A stretch of DNA of 64,000 nucleotides from contig NZ_BAFK01000001.1 in the NCBI RefSeq assembly GCF_000296695.1, positions 62,001 through 126,000 of the forward strand, given 5' to 3'. A program made the translations under genes and the position numbers. Positions within the stretch are counted from its first letter, which is position 1. Each line of letters begins with the position of its first letter. Under the pieces are notes generated by a model. That model was not told the origin of the DNA. It worked only from the letters and a program-made list of their open reading frames with translations, and did no database searches. Below, piece after piece: positions 42,646-52,622 of this stretch. The stretch comes from Rheinheimera nanhaiensis E407-8 (GTDB taxonomy: Bacteria > Pseudomonadota > Gammaproteobacteria > Enterobacterales > Alteromonadaceae).

Positions 42646-44060
42646 TGGCCGCCGCCGAGTGATTTAATCGCCTGGATCATATTCACTATTACCTTTTGCG
42701 CATCGCCGTACACCATCTGGGTGTTATCGGCATAAAACAGCGCGTTTTCCACGCCGGAGTAGCCTTTACCCTGGCCGCGCTTAACCACATACACCTGTTT
42801 GGCCATATCGACATTGAGCACCGGCATGCCGTAAATCGGCGAGCTTTTATTGGTGCGGGCCGCCGGGTTTACCGTGTCGTTGGCACCAATCACGATGGCG
42901 ACATCGGCTTCTTTAAACTCGTCGTTAATATCTTCCATATCAAAGATAATGTCGTACGGCACACCGGCTTCGGCCAATAGCACGTTCATATGGCCCGGCA
43001 TCCGGCCGGCTACCGGGTGAATGGCAAATTTTACCTCGACATCGGCATCCTGCAGCAGTTTTACCAGCTCGAACAGCTTATGCTGCGCCTGCGCCACCGC
43101 TAAACCATAACCGGGCGCGATGATCACCTTAGACGCGTAGCGCATATTAATACCGGCATCGCCGGCATCGATCGGTTTTTGGCTACCGGCAATATCGCCT
43201 TCGGCTTCATCGCTGGCGGCGCCGAAGTTAGAAAACAGTACATTGGCGACCGAGCGGTTCATCGCTTTGGCCATCAGCAGGGTTAACAGGGAGCCGGCCG
43301 AGCCGACCACCATACCGGCGATCATCAGCGCCGGGTTATTCAGCACATAGCCTTCAAAACCCACAGCTAAGCCGGTAAAGGCGTTATACAGGGAGATGAC
43401 CACCGGCATATCGGCACCGCCAATCGGCATCGTCATCATTACGCCATAAAATAGCGCCAGGGCAAAAAACACGGCAAACAACGGCCAGGCTACGGCGCCG
43501 CCGTGCCAGATAATGTAGCCGCCAATCGCCAGTAAAATAAGCAGCAAGCTGCCATTAACCAGCTGCAGCGCGCCAAAGCGCAGGGTGCCGTTAATGCGGC
43601 CGTCTAACTTGGCCCAGGCAATTAACGAGCCCGATAGCGCCACGGCGCCAATTAACCCGCCCAGTACCGCCAGGCTCAGTGCCACTGTGCCGTGGGTTTT
43701 ATAGCCAATCAGCTCAATGGCGGCAATGGCCGCTGCGGCGCCGCCGCCCATGCCGTTATACAGCGCCACCATTTGCGGCATTTCGGTCATCGCCACTTTT
43801 TTACCGCTGCGCCAGGCCCAGCCTAAGCCCAGTGCCAAGGCAATCAGCGCCAGCGCGATATTGGTCGTAAGGTGCGGTTTGGCCGCGTCGTTGACATCCA
43901 GCGTGTATAAAAAGCTGGCCAGCACCGCCAGCACCATGCCCCAGCCGGCAACGATAATGCCGGAGCGGGCGGTAAGCGGTGATGACATACGCTTTAAGCC
44001 GTAAATAAACAAAAAGGCAGCGATAAAGTAGCTGCTGTCGATAAGCAGGGCAGCGTTCAT
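42642..44060 (-). CDS. pntB: NAD(P) transhydrogenase subunit beta
   Basis: A 472-residue protein with about nine N-terminal membrane spans and a C-terminal NADP-binding domain (about 290-472; GYGLAVAQAQHKLFEL, VIGANDTVNPAA, KRGQGKGYSGVENALFY). With PntA it couples proton import to hydride transfer from NADH to NADP+. It is last in the pntAA-pntAB-pntB operon, 3 nt after pntAB. Confidence 0.97.
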   Translation of the reverse strand: MNAALLIDSSYFIAAFLFIYGLKRMSSPLTARSGIIVAGWGMVLAVLASFLYTLDVNDAAKPHLTTNIALALIALALGLGWAWRSGKKVAMTEMPQMVALYNGMGGGAAAAIAAIELIGYKTHGTVALSLAVLGGLIGAVALSGSLIAWAKLDGRINGTLRFGALQLVNGSLLLILLAIGGYIIWHGGAVAWPLFAVFFALALFYGVMMTMPIGGADMPVVISLYNAFTGLAVGFEGYVLNNPALMIAGMVVGSAGSLLTLLMAKAMNRSVANVLFSNFGAASDEAEGDIAGSQKPIDAGDAGINMRYASKVIIAPGYGLAVAQAQHKLFELVKLLQDADVEVKFAIHPVAGRMPGHMNVLLAEAGVPYDIIFDMEDINDEFKEADVAIVIGANDTVNPAARTNKSSPIYGMPVLNVDMAKQVYVVKRGQGKGYSGVENALFYADNTQMVYGDAQKVIVNMIQAIKSLGGGH

Positions 44061-44063
44061 GCG

Positions 44064-44390
44064 TTACTCCTTAGCGCTTTTATTTGACGGCTTAAACATT
44101 TGCAGCATGCGCTCGGTCACCACATAACCGCCGGCGGCATTGCCGGCACCTAACAGCACGCCGGTAAAGCCGATAATTTGCTCGGCTAATGAGCTGGCAT
44201 TAATGAGCGCCCACAGTGCGCCGACAACGACGATGCCGTGAATAAAGTTAGAGCCGGACATCAGTGGCGTATGCAAAATGGCCGGTACCCGGCCGATGAT
44301 CTCAAAGCCGGTAAAGGCGGCCAGCATAAAGATATACAGCGCGACAAAGCCGGTGAGTAAGGTGGTGGTGTAGTCCATAAGCTTCCCCAA
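44064..44390 (-). CDS. pntAB: NAD(P) transhydrogenase alpha subunit, membrane part
   Basis: A 108-residue protein with three hydrophobic spans matching the C-terminal membrane domain of E. coli PntA (FTGFEIIGRVPAILHTPLMSGSNFIHG). Here it is a separate gene between pntAA and pntB, the three-subunit layout known from Rhodospirillum and many gammaproteobacteria. Confidence 0.95.
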   Translation of the reverse strand: MGKLMDYTTTLLTGFVALYIFMLAAFTGFEIIGRVPAILHTPLMSGSNFIHGIVVVGALWALINASSLAEQIIGFTGVLLGAGNAAGGYVVTERMLQMFKPSNKSAKE

Positions 44391-44409
44391 TAATGGTTTT
44401 TTTAGTGTA

Positions 44410-45537
44410 TTAGTGCTGGGCCAGCGCAGTTTTTACCGCTTCGGGTTTAATTTCGCCGTTATGGGTCAGCACCGTTTTCGCCAGAATTTCATCATCCCAG
44501 TTAACTGCAATAGCGCCATCGACAATAAACAGTTGCAGCAGGTTTAACAGGTTCTTCGCGTACAGCTCAGAGGCGTGCTCGGCCAGCATGGACGGCACAT
44601 TCAGCGGCGCCGCTATGGTGATCTGGCCCTGGGTCACGGTTTGCCCCGGCACGCTGTATTCACAGTTACCGCCCCCTTCGGCGGCTAAATCGATAATCAC
44701 TGCGCCCAGTTTCATCCCGTCGACCTGCGCTTTGCTAATAAGCTTGGGCGAGGGGCGGCCTGGTATGGCGGCGGTGGTAATAACAATATCCGCCTGCTGA
44801 ATATGCTTGGTGACGACGCTGGCAATCTGGGCTTTTTCAGCGGCGGTGAGCTCGCGGGCGTAGCCGCCTTCGCCTCGGGCATCGACGCCGGTATCGACAA
44901 ATTTAGCGCCTAAGGACTCGGCCTGCTCTTTGGTTTCAGGCCGTACGTCATAGCCTTCGGTAATGGCGCCTAAACGCCGGGCGGTGGCCAGTGCCTGCAA
45001 ACCGGCCACGCCTAAGCCCATTACCAGGCAGCGCGCCGGGCGGATAGAGCCCACCGCTGTGGTCATCATCGGTAAAATGCGGGCAAGGTTGGTGGCGCCT
45101 AACAGCGCGGCGTAGTAGCCGGCCAGCGCCGCCTGAGATGACAGCGCGTCCATCGCCTGGGCGCGGCTAATGCGCGGCACCTGCTCCATGGCAAAACAGG
45201 TGATCTGCTTTTCACACAATAAGCGGGTCAGTTCAGGCTCTTTATGCGGATAGATAAAACTGAGCAAAATGGTGCCGGGCTTTAGCAGCGCAATGTCTGC
45301 CGCTTTAGGCGGTTGCACGGCCAGCACGATGTCGGCGTCACTCAGTAGCTGCTGCCCGGTACCGGCGATTTCGACGCCGTGGTACGCACTGTCGGGCAGT
45401 TTACTGCCCAGGCCGGCACCGCTTAGCATGCTGATGCGGCAGCCCAGTTTACTGAGCTTTTCCGCGACGGCAGGCACCAGCGCCACCCGCTTTTCTCCGG
45501 GCCGGCTTTCCATCAGCACGGCTATTTTTACTGGCAT
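44410..45537 (-). CDS. pntAA: NAD(P) transhydrogenase alpha subunit, NAD-binding part
   Basis: A 375-residue soluble domain I with alanine-dehydrogenase-like halves: ESRPGEKRVALVP at the start, RISRAQAMDALSSQ and the NAD-binding Rossmann stretch VMGLGVAGLQALATARRLGA, then the mobile loop and IDLAAEGGGNCE. It binds NADH and passes hydride to PntB. First gene of the pnt operon; the promoter should lie in 45538-45640. Confidence 0.97.
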   Translation of the reverse strand: MPVKIAVLMESRPGEKRVALVPAVAEKLSKLGCRISMLSGAGLGSKLPDSAYHGVEIAGTGQQLLSDADIVLAVQPPKAADIALLKPGTILLSFIYPHKEPELTRLLCEKQITCFAMEQVPRISRAQAMDALSSQAALAGYYAALLGATNLARILPMMTTAVGSIRPARCLVMGLGVAGLQALATARRLGAITEGYDVRPETKEQAESLGAKFVDTGVDARGEGGYARELTAAEKAQIASVVTKHIQQADIVITTAAIPGRPSPKLISKAQVDGMKLGAVIIDLAAEGGGNCEYSVPGQTVTQGQITIAAPLNVPSMLAEHASELYAKNLLNLLQLFIVDGAIAVNWDDEILAKTVLTHNGEIKPEAVKTALAQH

Positions 45538-45640
45538 AGGCTTATCTCCTTAAACTAACTGTTTGAGGAGTATAGTCTTTATTTAACGGCTTTTTGGATT
45601 GTGGCGGCTGATGGCTAACATTTCGCCAGTTTATACTGGT

Positions 45641-46600
45641 CTAACCTGTTTGGGTGCTGGTCTCGTCGCGTAATGCTTGCTCAAGCGTGGCCAGTATGTC
45701 GCTGCTTTTACGCAGCACCCTAAGCTGGCTAAACAGCGTTGCTGCCTCTGGGTATTGCAGTTTTAAATAGCTAAACCACTGCTTAATCCGGTTGCTGTAG
45801 TACTGGCTTTTATCGCCGCACATTTCAAACTCAGAGTATTGCATTAACAGTTCCAGCACCTGCGGCCAGGGCATCGCCGGCTCGCCGCTGCGGATACTTT
45901 GCGCCAGGTTAGGCATCGCCAGGGCGCCACGGCCGAGCATAATATCAGTACAATCTGATTGTTGCTGGCACAGTCTGGCATCGCTGGCTTGCCAGATCTC
46001 GCCATTGGCAATAAGCGGTATGGCCACATGCTGCTTAATTTTTGCGATCCACGGCCAGTATGCCGGTGGGCGGTAGCCATCGCTTTTGGTGCGGGCATGC
46101 ACCGTAAGCATACTGGCGCCGGCGGCGGCAATGGCGGCGGCGTTATCTAAGGTTAAGCTGGTGTCATCATAACCCAGACGGATTTTGGCACTGACCGCAA
46201 ATGGCTTTGGCACCGCATCACGCACGGCCTTGACAATACGGTACAGCTGCTCGGTCTCTTTAAGCAGTACAGCGCCGCCGCGGCTTTTATTCACTGTCTT
46301 TGCCGGGCAGCCAAAGTTTAAATCGACGCCGGGGGAGCCCAGCTCGACGGCGCGCACGGCGTTTTCGGCCAGCCAGTTTGGGTCTTGCCCCAGCAGCTGT
46401 ACCCGCACCGGCGTACCGGCCAGGGTTTTGCCGTCGGTTAACAGCTCCGGGCAGAGCCGGGTAAACACCCGGGCCGGCAGCTTTTGGTCGACCACGCGGA
46501 TAAACTCGGTGATGCATAAATCATAACCGCCAATCCGCGTTAGCATATCGCGCATTAATGCATCGACCACGCCTTCCATCGGCGCCAGGATAATCTTCAT
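45641..46600 (-). CDS. dusC: tRNA-dihydrouridine(16) synthase
   Basis: A 319-residue FMN-dependent Dus enzyme: [12 protein letters not shown] at the start, the catalytic Cys in [18 protein letters not shown], the [15 protein letters not shown] active-site loop and NGEIW. APMEGV and the length place it in the DusC branch (U16 of tRNA). Its ATG overlaps the stop of the DUF2256 gene as ATGA, so translation is coupled. Confidence 0.93.
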   Translation of the reverse strand: MKIILAPMEGVVDALMRDMLTRIGGYDLCITEFIRVVDQKLPARVFTRLCPELLTDGKTLAGTPVRVQLLGQDPNWLAENAVRAVELGSPGVDLNFGCPAKTVNKSRGGAVLLKETEQLYRIVKAVRDAVPKPFAVSAKIRLGYDDTSLTLDNAAAIAAAGASMLTVHARTKSDGYRPPAYWPWIAKIKQHVAIPLIANGEIWQASDARLCQQQSDCTDIMLGRGALAMPNLAQSIRSGEPAMPWPQVLELLMQYSEFEMCGDKSQYYSNRIKQWFSYLKLQYPEAATLFSQLRVLRKSSDILATLEQALRDETSTQTG

Positions 46601-46755
46601 CTGTTGTGCTCACTGGCAGTGGCTTTATGGCGGCGGCAACGCTCAGAGCAGTACAGCACACTGTCCCAGTTACGCTGCCATTTTTTGCGCCAGCTAAACA
46701 TCAGGCCGCACACCGGGCAGCGCTTTTGCGGCAGGGTAAGCTTATGCTGCGCCAC
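46597..46755 (-). CDS. DUF2256 zinc-ribbon-like small protein
   Basis: A 52-residue basic protein starting at GTG 46755 directly after the HDOD gene. [14 protein letters not shown] and YCSERCRR give a four-Cys zinc knuckle and the signature of DUF2256, often encoded near photolyase/cryptochrome genes in other bacteria. Its TGA overlaps the dusC ATG. Function unknown; RNA or DNA binding is plausible from charge and zinc ligands. Confidence 0.85.
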   Translation of the reverse strand: MAQHKLTLPQKRCPVCGLMFSWRKKWQRNWDSVLYCSERCRRHKATASEHNR

Positions 46756-46757
46756 CG

Positions 46758-47630
46758 TTAGACCGAATAAATGGTGCTGATCTGCTGGCGGTGCAGTAAC
46801 TCGGCTAATTCAGGCAGTTGCAGCGGCTCAATGTCTAACACTTCCAGGATAGCGCCTTTGTGCTGCTCCCACTCCGGATCCAGGTTAATGTCGAACAGCT
46901 GGCGGCTTTCACCGCTGAAATGCTCGGCCAGCTTGAGCAGGGCAAACAGCTGCTTTTCTTGCTCACTGTCCGACTCCAGCATCAGGGTAGGGCTGTGGTG
47001 ATAGGCAATTACGTTGTACAGCGTCGGCGTCAGGCCCCAGGACTCAGCAATTAAGTAGCCCAGCACCTCATGGCAGGTAGCAAAATGTTGCTCTTCTATT
47101 TCACTGTAACCACGCTGTGCCAGTAAACCTTGCTGCATCAGCTGCTCGTACTGCGGCGCCTGCTGGTGAATAAGCGCGATGCCGGCGTTGTGAAACAGCC
47201 CCAGGCTGTAGCAGTCGTCCTGCACTTCCTGACTAAAGTTAAAATGCTTGGCCAGCGTCATGGCGATATTGGCCGTTTGCAGCGCACTGGCCCACAGCTT
47301 TAAACTAAACTTGTCGTTTTTACCCTCGGCCAGCGTAAAGCGCAGCAGCACACTGCGCACCAGTTTAATCACCCGGCTGACGCCGAGAAATTTGCAGGCA
47401 TGCTCTACCGAGGTAATTTTGCGCCGCAGGCCAAAAAACGCCGAGTTCACCACTTTTAAGGTAAAGCCGGCGATACCGATATCCAGGTTGATCAGGGCGG
47501 CAATGCGTTTGATATTGGGCTCAGGGGCGTCTAACTGCTGCTGAATATGCTGCAGAATTTCCGGTTGCGGCGGTATGGTAAAGCCGTTTAATGCCTGTTC
47601 TATGGCCGACATATTAATGGCTTGTGCCAT
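46758..47630 (-). CDS. HDOD-domain protein
   Basis: A 290-residue protein whose whole length matches the HDOD domain (catalytically dead relative of HD phosphohydrolases): [41 protein letters not shown] and [15 protein letters not shown] proteins act in signalling. It ends 2 nt from the DUF2256 gene start, implying an HDOD-DUF2256-dusC transcript. Confidence 0.88.
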   Translation of the reverse strand: MAQAINMSAIEQALNGFTIPPQPEILQHIQQQLDAPEPNIKRIAALINLDIGIAGFTLKVVNSAFFGLRRKITSVEHACKFLGVSRVIKLVRSVLLRFTLAEGKNDKFSLKLWASALQTANIAMTLAKHFNFSQEVQDDCYSLGLFHNAGIALIHQQAPQYEQLMQQGLLAQRGYSEIEEQHFATCHEVLGYLIAESWGLTPTLYNVIAYHHSPTLMLESDSEQEKQLFALLKLAEHFSGESRQLFDINLDPEWEQHKGAILEVLDIEPLQLPELAELLHRQQISTIYSV

Positions 47631-47727
47631 GCTGCTACTCCGGGAAAGGGGCTTAAGTGCTGCTAATAGTAAAAGCGGCGCCTGATAAATGCAAAGGGGT
47701 TTGCTGGCCGCTACGTGCGGCCAGCGG

Positions 47728-48192
47728 TTAAGAGTCCAGATAAGGCCGGCCAGACATCAGTTGTTGTGCCAGCTGCTGTTCGTTTTGCTGCTCGTTAAGC
47801 TGTAAATCGTTAAATTGCACATCAAACTGAATAAGCTCTTCATCGTCCAGATGCTGCGCCACCAGGCGGTCGGGCACCTGGCCCACCTGGCGGTAGGCAT
47901 TAATGGCGACCTGTGCGGCCTGCTCCATTAACAGCAAAAAGTGCCCCAGCGGAAACTGGCTAAAAATCTCGGCATCCAGATGGGCCCAGCCGAGTAAGTC
48001 ACCGCTGATACTGCCATCGGCATGATCAGTAAACAGCATAGACACCGCCGGGCAGCTGGGGTTTTCCCCCGGCTGAAACTGCTCAGCATCGGTCTGGTTA
48101 AATACCAGTACATAGCCAAAGCCCGGGCTGCCTTCAGCATCCATCTCGTCAAATGACGTATCGTACAACAAAAACAAGCGATTATCGGTCAT
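47728..48192 (-). CDS. Hypothetical protein
   Basis: A 154-residue acidic soluble protein (LLYDTSFDEMDAEGSPGFGY, ...LLLMEQAAQVAINAYRQV) with a Gln-rich C-terminus. No family recognised, no signal peptide. It is 97 nt upstream of the HDOD gene on the same strand. Confidence 0.6.
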   Translation of the reverse strand: MTDNRLFLLYDTSFDEMDAEGSPGFGYVLVFNQTDAEQFQPGENPSCPAVSMLFTDHADGSISGDLLGWAHLDAEIFSQFPLGHFLLLMEQAAQVAINAYRQVGQVPDRLVAQHLDDEELIQFDVQFNDLQLNEQQNEQQLAQQLMSGRPYLDS

Positions 48193-48284
48193 GACGTGTC
48201 CTGCTGAAACCTGCTTAAAAAATGGGCGCTAATTTTAGCTGAAAACGCGCTGAGACTAAAGGCCGAACTGCAGTTTAATCTGTG

Positions 48285-50135
48285 CTAGGCCGTCGCGGCG
48301 TTGTAGGGCATCTCCAGCAGCAATGCCAGTGCCAGTAGCAGCGCCTGCTCGTCATCTTGCAATAGCTTATCGGCGTGCACTGTGGCTTCCAATGCTTGCC
48401 ACAAGCGGGCTTTTTGCTGCGGTGCCAGCGCCAGTAATACCGGTAGCTGTGCATCCAGCAGGCTAAAGTCGGCCCCGGGCCGGCTGTCCGCCGGGTTAAA
48501 GCCCAGTGCGGCTACGCCGGCTTGCCAGGCTTGCTGCTGTTGTTGCGCGTTGCCGGCCGCAGCACTGACCAGTGCCAATAGCTGGGCGATAGCAGCAGCG
48601 TGCTGGTTAAGCCCCGTGCTGAGGTAGCCTTTACTGATCTCGGTTGGGTCGTATTGCACTGCCAGGTTATGCGTGACGAAAGCACTGACCAGCCAGGGCG
48701 CCAGCGTCAGGCTGGGGATAGCCTGCAGCAGGGCCTGTAGCAGCTGCTCAAACACCACAAAACGGCTTTCAGGCAGCGCTTTTAGCGCCGGCATTAGCCG
48801 TTGCAGCAGCTGCACCTGTTGCAGTGCGCTGAGGCTGGCGACAGCATCGCACAGCCCATCAACCTGCTGTAGTAGCGCTGCCGAGCCCATTTCTTTAATT
48901 AGCCTTAGCTGGGCGCTACGCTGAGCGTCGCCCTGTTGCAGCAGCAGGCAGCACACCAACGCCATCGCGGGCTCAGTTTGGCGGCTGCTGTGTAATAGCA
49001 ATAATGGCAGTGCCTGTTGTAGGCGCTCAGCGTAAGATGTTCCTGACGCAGCGCCTGCTTTGGCATCAGTAGTTGCCTCGCGTTGTGCTGTAGTTGCATC
49101 AGTGGCGCTGGGGAACTTGCCATTCCAGTGCGGCTCCAGCCGTTTAATACGCTGCGCCAGCGGTGGGTGGGTGGCAAAAATAGACGCCCAGCGGCTGATG
49201 GCTTCGGCAAAAAATAAATGGCTGTTTTCATCAGCATTGCCGTTACTAATGCGGCTATGCTGGCTGTGGCTGCCAATCAGCTTCAGGGCGCCGGCAATGC
49301 CACGTGGGTTGCGGGTAAACTGCACGGCACTGGCATCGGCGAGGAATTCACGCTGACGGCTTACCGCCGCTTTAATTAAGTTACCAAAAAAGGAGCCAAC
49401 ATAACCGATCACCACCAGGCCAAGCCCCAGCACGACTATGCCGCCGGCGCCGTTTTTGTTGTTGGATGAGCGTGAGCTGACCCGCAGTGTCGCGCCACGA
49501 CTGCCGCGCAGCAGGTAATAGCCAATGTGGCCTAAAAACAAGATGCCATTGAGGATAGCGATCAGGCGGATATTCATCCGCATATCGCCGTTTAAAATAT
49601 GGCTGAATTCATGGGCGATCACACCCTGTAACTGGTCGCGGTTAAGCTGCTCGACACAGCCACGGGTGACGCCTATTACCGCATCGGCCGGGCTGTAACC
49701 CGCAGCAAAAGCATTAATGCTGCGCTCGGGCAGCAGGTACACCGGCGGCACCGGCGTATTAGCGGCCAGCGCCATCTCTTCTACCACGTTCAGTAGTCGA
49801 CGCTCGGCCGCATCGTTACTGTCGGGCAATACACGCACACCGCCCAGTGACTCGGCCACTACTTTACCGCCGGCTTGTAACTGTTGCCATTTGACCAGCA
49901 CCGCGATGCCCACTGCCACTATTACCACCAGGCTGACGGTGCCCACCAGTGGCCAGGGCAACTGCTGCCAGCTTAAGCCCTGGTTTAACCGGCTTGGATC
50001 TAACAGGCCAAAGCTAATAAAGGCTAGCAGGTTGGTCAGTGCTAATAACAGCAGCACCGCCAGGCTGAACAACAGCACCAGAATACGGGTATTGCGCCGG
50101 GCTAAGTCCTGCTGGCTAAAAAAGTTACTGCTCAT
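48285..50135 (-). CDS. M48-family membrane zinc metallopeptidase (HtpX-like, long C-terminal domain)
   Basis: A 616-residue protein with two N-terminal spans, then the M48 catalytic domain: HEFSH at 175-179 (zinc and catalysis), a further span, and REFLADASAVQFTRNP with the third ligand. A helical Ala/Leu/Gln-rich C-terminal region of about 260 residues follows, absent from E. coli HtpX. The active site is in or near the membrane; it should degrade or process membrane proteins. It follows lemA by 15 nt, a common pairing. Confidence 0.87.
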   Translation of the reverse strand: MSSNFFSQQDLARRNTRILVLLFSLAVLLLLALTNLLAFISFGLLDPSRLNQGLSWQQLPWPLVGTVSLVVIVAVGIAVLVKWQQLQAGGKVVAESLGGVRVLPDSNDAAERRLLNVVEEMALAANTPVPPVYLLPERSINAFAAGYSPADAVIGVTRGCVEQLNRDQLQGVIAHEFSHILNGDMRMNIRLIAILNGILFLGHIGYYLLRGSRGATLRVSSRSSNNKNGAGGIVVLGLGLVVIGYVGSFFGNLIKAAVSRQREFLADASAVQFTRNPRGIAGALKLIGSHSQHSRISNGNADENSHLFFAEAISRWASIFATHPPLAQRIKRLEPHWNGKFPSATDATTAQREATTDAKAGAASGTSYAERLQQALPLLLLHSSRQTEPAMALVCCLLLQQGDAQRSAQLRLIKEMGSAALLQQVDGLCDAVASLSALQQVQLLQRLMPALKALPESRFVVFEQLLQALLQAIPSLTLAPWLVSAFVTHNLAVQYDPTEISKGYLSTGLNQHAAAIAQLLALVSAAAGNAQQQQQAWQAGVAALGFNPADSRPGADFSLLDAQLPVLLALAPQQKARLWQALEATVHADKLLQDDEQALLLALALLLEMPYNAATA

Positions 50136-50150
50136 GACCAGTGGTATTGG

Positions 50151-50741
50151 TTAAAAGCTGACTTTCGGTGCCGCCTGAATGGCGGCGGTGTCGGCAAATT
50201 CCAGCAGCTTGGCATCGCTGGCGTGGCCGAAACTTGGGGCAAACAGCACTGGCGGGAAGCTTTGTTTGTAGCTGTTGTAGTCGGTAACCGCATCGTTAAA
50301 GGCCTGGCGGGCAAAGGCAACCCGGTTCTCGGTGCTGGTCAGCTCTTCTGACAACTGCATCATATTCTGGTTGGCTTTTAAATCAGGGTACGCTTCCATT
50401 ACCACGTTCAGCCGGCTCATCGCGCTTTGCAGCGCGCCCTCGGCACCGGCAAACTGGCTTATCGCGCCGGCATCACCCGGATTATTCGCCGCCACTTTTA
50501 AGCCGGCCATCGCGGCATTACGGGCATTGATCACCGCCTCTAAGGTGTCGCGTTCGTGCGCCATATAAGCTTTGGCGGTTTCGACCAGATTAGGAATTAA
50601 ATCGTAGCGGCGCTTTAGCTGCACCTCAATTTGGGCGAAGGCATTTTGAAAGCGGTTTTTAAGTTTTACCAGCTGGTTAAAAATGCTGATAACCCAAAAC
50701 AGGATGGCAACCAGAATTGCCAGTAAAATCAGGCCAGTCAT
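50151..50741 (-). CDS. lemA: LemA-family protein
   Basis: A 196-residue protein with one N-terminal span (about 3-22) and the LemA core: LVKLKNRFQNAFAQIEVQLKRRYDLIPNLVE, then helical repeats and TSTENRVAFARQAFNDAVTDYNSY near the end. LemA proteins are structural or scaffolding membrane proteins of unclear function and are often co-encoded with M48 peptidases, as here. Confidence 0.93.
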   Translation of the reverse strand: MTGLILLAILVAILFWVISIFNQLVKLKNRFQNAFAQIEVQLKRRYDLIPNLVETAKAYMAHERDTLEAVINARNAAMAGLKVAANNPGDAGAISQFAGAEGALQSAMSRLNVVMEAYPDLKANQNMMQLSEELTSTENRVAFARQAFNDAVTDYNSYKQSFPPVLFAPSFGHASDAKLLEFADTAAIQAAPKVSF

Positions 50742-50915
50742 AACAGCTCCATGCAGGAAGTTCAGTTGCCGGTTATTGTTAACAATAGTTTAATTGCTGT
50801 CCAGTGTTATCGCGCTGAACTAACACTAAAGTAGGCCGGCTGGCTTAGTGTTACTGCTTGCTGCTAATTGCCGGCTGCTGCGTTATCATAGCCCAAACTT
50901 GGTGTAGGGGTACTT

Positions 50916-51242
50916 ATGAGCGATTTTAAACATATTTCGGTGGCGCAAACCGCTGAGTTACAACAGGCTGGCGAGGTGGTGATTGCCGATATCCGCGATG
51001 AGCAAAGCTTTGCTGCCGGCCACATTGCCGGCGCTTTTCATTTAACCAATGGCAGTTTGCAGCGCTTTATGCAGCAACATGAGTTCGATCAGCCGGTGGT
51101 GGTGGTGTGCTACCACGGCAATTCCAGCCAGGGCGCGGCGCAGTATTTAGCCCAGCAGGGGTTTGAGCAGGTCTACAGTATGGACGGTGGCTTTGAAAGC
51201 TGGCGTGGGCAATTGCCGTTTGTGACTGGCGAAGGTGAGTAA
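50916..51242 (+). CDS. glpE: Thiosulfate sulfurtransferase GlpE
   Basis: A 108-residue single-domain rhodanese with catalytic C65 in [16 protein letters not shown], the GlpE loop (CxxGxS). It transfers sulfane sulfur from thiosulfate to cyanide or thioredoxin-like acceptors. glpG follows after 5 nt, as in enterobacteria, but no glpR is present. Confidence 0.93.
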   Translation: MSDFKHISVAQTAELQQAGEVVIADIRDEQSFAAGHIAGAFHLTNGSLQRFMQQHEFDQPVVVVCYHGNSSQGAAQYLAQQGFEQVYSMDGGFESWRGQLPFVTGEGE

Positions 51243-51247
51243 AGCCG

Positions 51248-52069
51248 GTGAATAAATTTGCCGAATTAAACTCCGCCAGCGCAGCGCAGCTGTTTGCCGA
51301 TTATTGCCGGGCGCAGGGCTTAAATGTCAGCGCTGTGGTGCAACAAGCCGATTTTGCTGAGCTGTACGCCGACAGCGCGCAACTGCCGCAGATCGAGGCC
51401 GAGTTTAGCCGTTTTATGCAGCAGCCGTCGCACCCGCGTTATCAGGCTGCCGCCTGGCAGTTAAGCCAGCCGGCAACCCTGGCCAGTGCGCCGCTGACGA
51501 AACCGGATCTGGGCAAATTATGGCAACAGGCACCGCTGACGCTGCTGCTATTAGTGCTGTGTTTGCTGGTGTATGGCTGGCAGCAACTGGACTGGCGTGC
51601 CAGTAGCGCGGCGTTACAACTGACAGAGCCTGCACAGCTATGGCGCTGGTTTACGCCTGTGCTGCTGCATTTTAGCCTGACGCATCTGGTGTTTAACCTG
51701 GCCTGGTGGTTTTATCTTGGCCGCCAGTTAGAGCAGCGGCTGGGCGCGGCCTTGCTTATCAATATTACCTTATCGGCTGCTCTGGTTTCTAATGCGGCAC
51801 AGTATGTTGTGGTTGGGCCTAATTTTGGCGGTATGTCGGGGGTGGTGTACGCCTTACTGGGCTATTGCTGGCTGGCGGGGCAGCTTAACCCCAGGCAACA
51901 GCTTAATATTAGCAACGGCCTGGCCGGTTTTATGCTGCTGTGGTTGCTGCTGGGCTTTATGGATCTGCTGTGGGTGAGTATGGCGAACTGGGCGCATTTA
52001 GGCGGTTTAGTTACTGGCTTGCTGTGGGCCTGGCTGCTGCGGCACAGGCCCGGACGCGAATTGAGCTGA
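51248..52069 (+). CDS. glpG: Rhomboid intramembrane serine protease GlpG
   Basis: A 273-residue protein with a cytoplasmic N-terminal domain (about 1-90) and a six-span rhomboid core. Nucleophile S197 lies in GGMSGVVYALLGY, catalytic H250 in ANWAHLGG, and H146/N150 in HLVFNL complete the oxyanion site. Each is four residues lower than in E. coli GlpG. It cleaves transmembrane segments of substrates. Confidence 0.94.
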   Translation: MNKFAELNSASAAQLFADYCRAQGLNVSAVVQQADFAELYADSAQLPQIEAEFSRFMQQPSHPRYQAAAWQLSQPATLASAPLTKPDLGKLWQQAPLTLLLLVLCLLVYGWQQLDWRASSAALQLTEPAQLWRWFTPVLLHFSLTHLVFNLAWWFYLGRQLEQRLGAALLINITLSAALVSNAAQYVVVGPNFGGMSGVVYALLGYCWLAGQLNPRQQLNISNGLAGFMLLWLLLGFMDLLWVSMANWAHLGGLVTGLLWAWLLRHRPGRELS

Positions 52070-52087
52070 GCTTATTGATGCCTAAGT

Positions 52088-52492
52088 TTATTGATACAGG
52101 TACTTGGTAAACAGAATATCGCGGATAATGGTATTGCCGGCTTCGCGTTTCATCGCCTGCTGTAGCTGATCCAGCAGCGCCAGGCGAATTTCCTCGCGGC
52201 CGGTCAGCGATTTAATTTTATCTTCCGGCTGTTTGCTGATGGTGCCGTAAATAATATCGAGGATCAGTGGCTCGTGGTGCTCAATGGCCGGTAAAAATGA
52301 CTTGTCTTCCAGCATCAGCTCAACCGTAATGCGGATATAGCCCAGGCTGCGCCGGTTGCCGGAGATATAGTTGGTGACAATATCCGGGTCAAAACCGTAG
52401 TACACCACTTCTTTCGGTTGCTCCTGTGCCGGCGTGGGCAGCGTGGCGAGCAGTAACAAAAACAGTGGAACAATTTTTAGCATAAGTATCAC
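52088..52492 (-). CDS. FliL-like exported protein
   Basis: A 134-residue protein with a signal peptide (about 5-22) and a FliL-type periplasmic domain: YIRITVELMLED, then HEPLILDIIYGTISKQ and LTGREEIRLALLDQLQ. It stands outside any flagellar cluster and is convergent with glpG, a location seen in other Alteromonadales (recalled). It may regulate motility or a stator-like complex. Confidence 0.78.
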   Translation of the reverse strand: MILMLKIVPLFLLLLATLPTPAQEQPKEVVYYGFDPDIVTNYISGNRRSLGYIRITVELMLEDKSFLPAIEHHEPLILDIIYGTISKQPEDKIKSLTGREEIRLALLDQLQQAMKREAGNTIIRDILFTKYLYQ

Positions 52493-52622
52493 TTTTAGTT
52501 AAGAAAATTGGCCAGCACCGGCACTAACCTTAGCGCTAATGCCGCCATTTTACCAGCTAAGGTGGTTGGCAGTAAGCGCTTTTGTCGGCCAATAACGGCT
52601 GAAAAGCGCCACTGAAGTTGTT

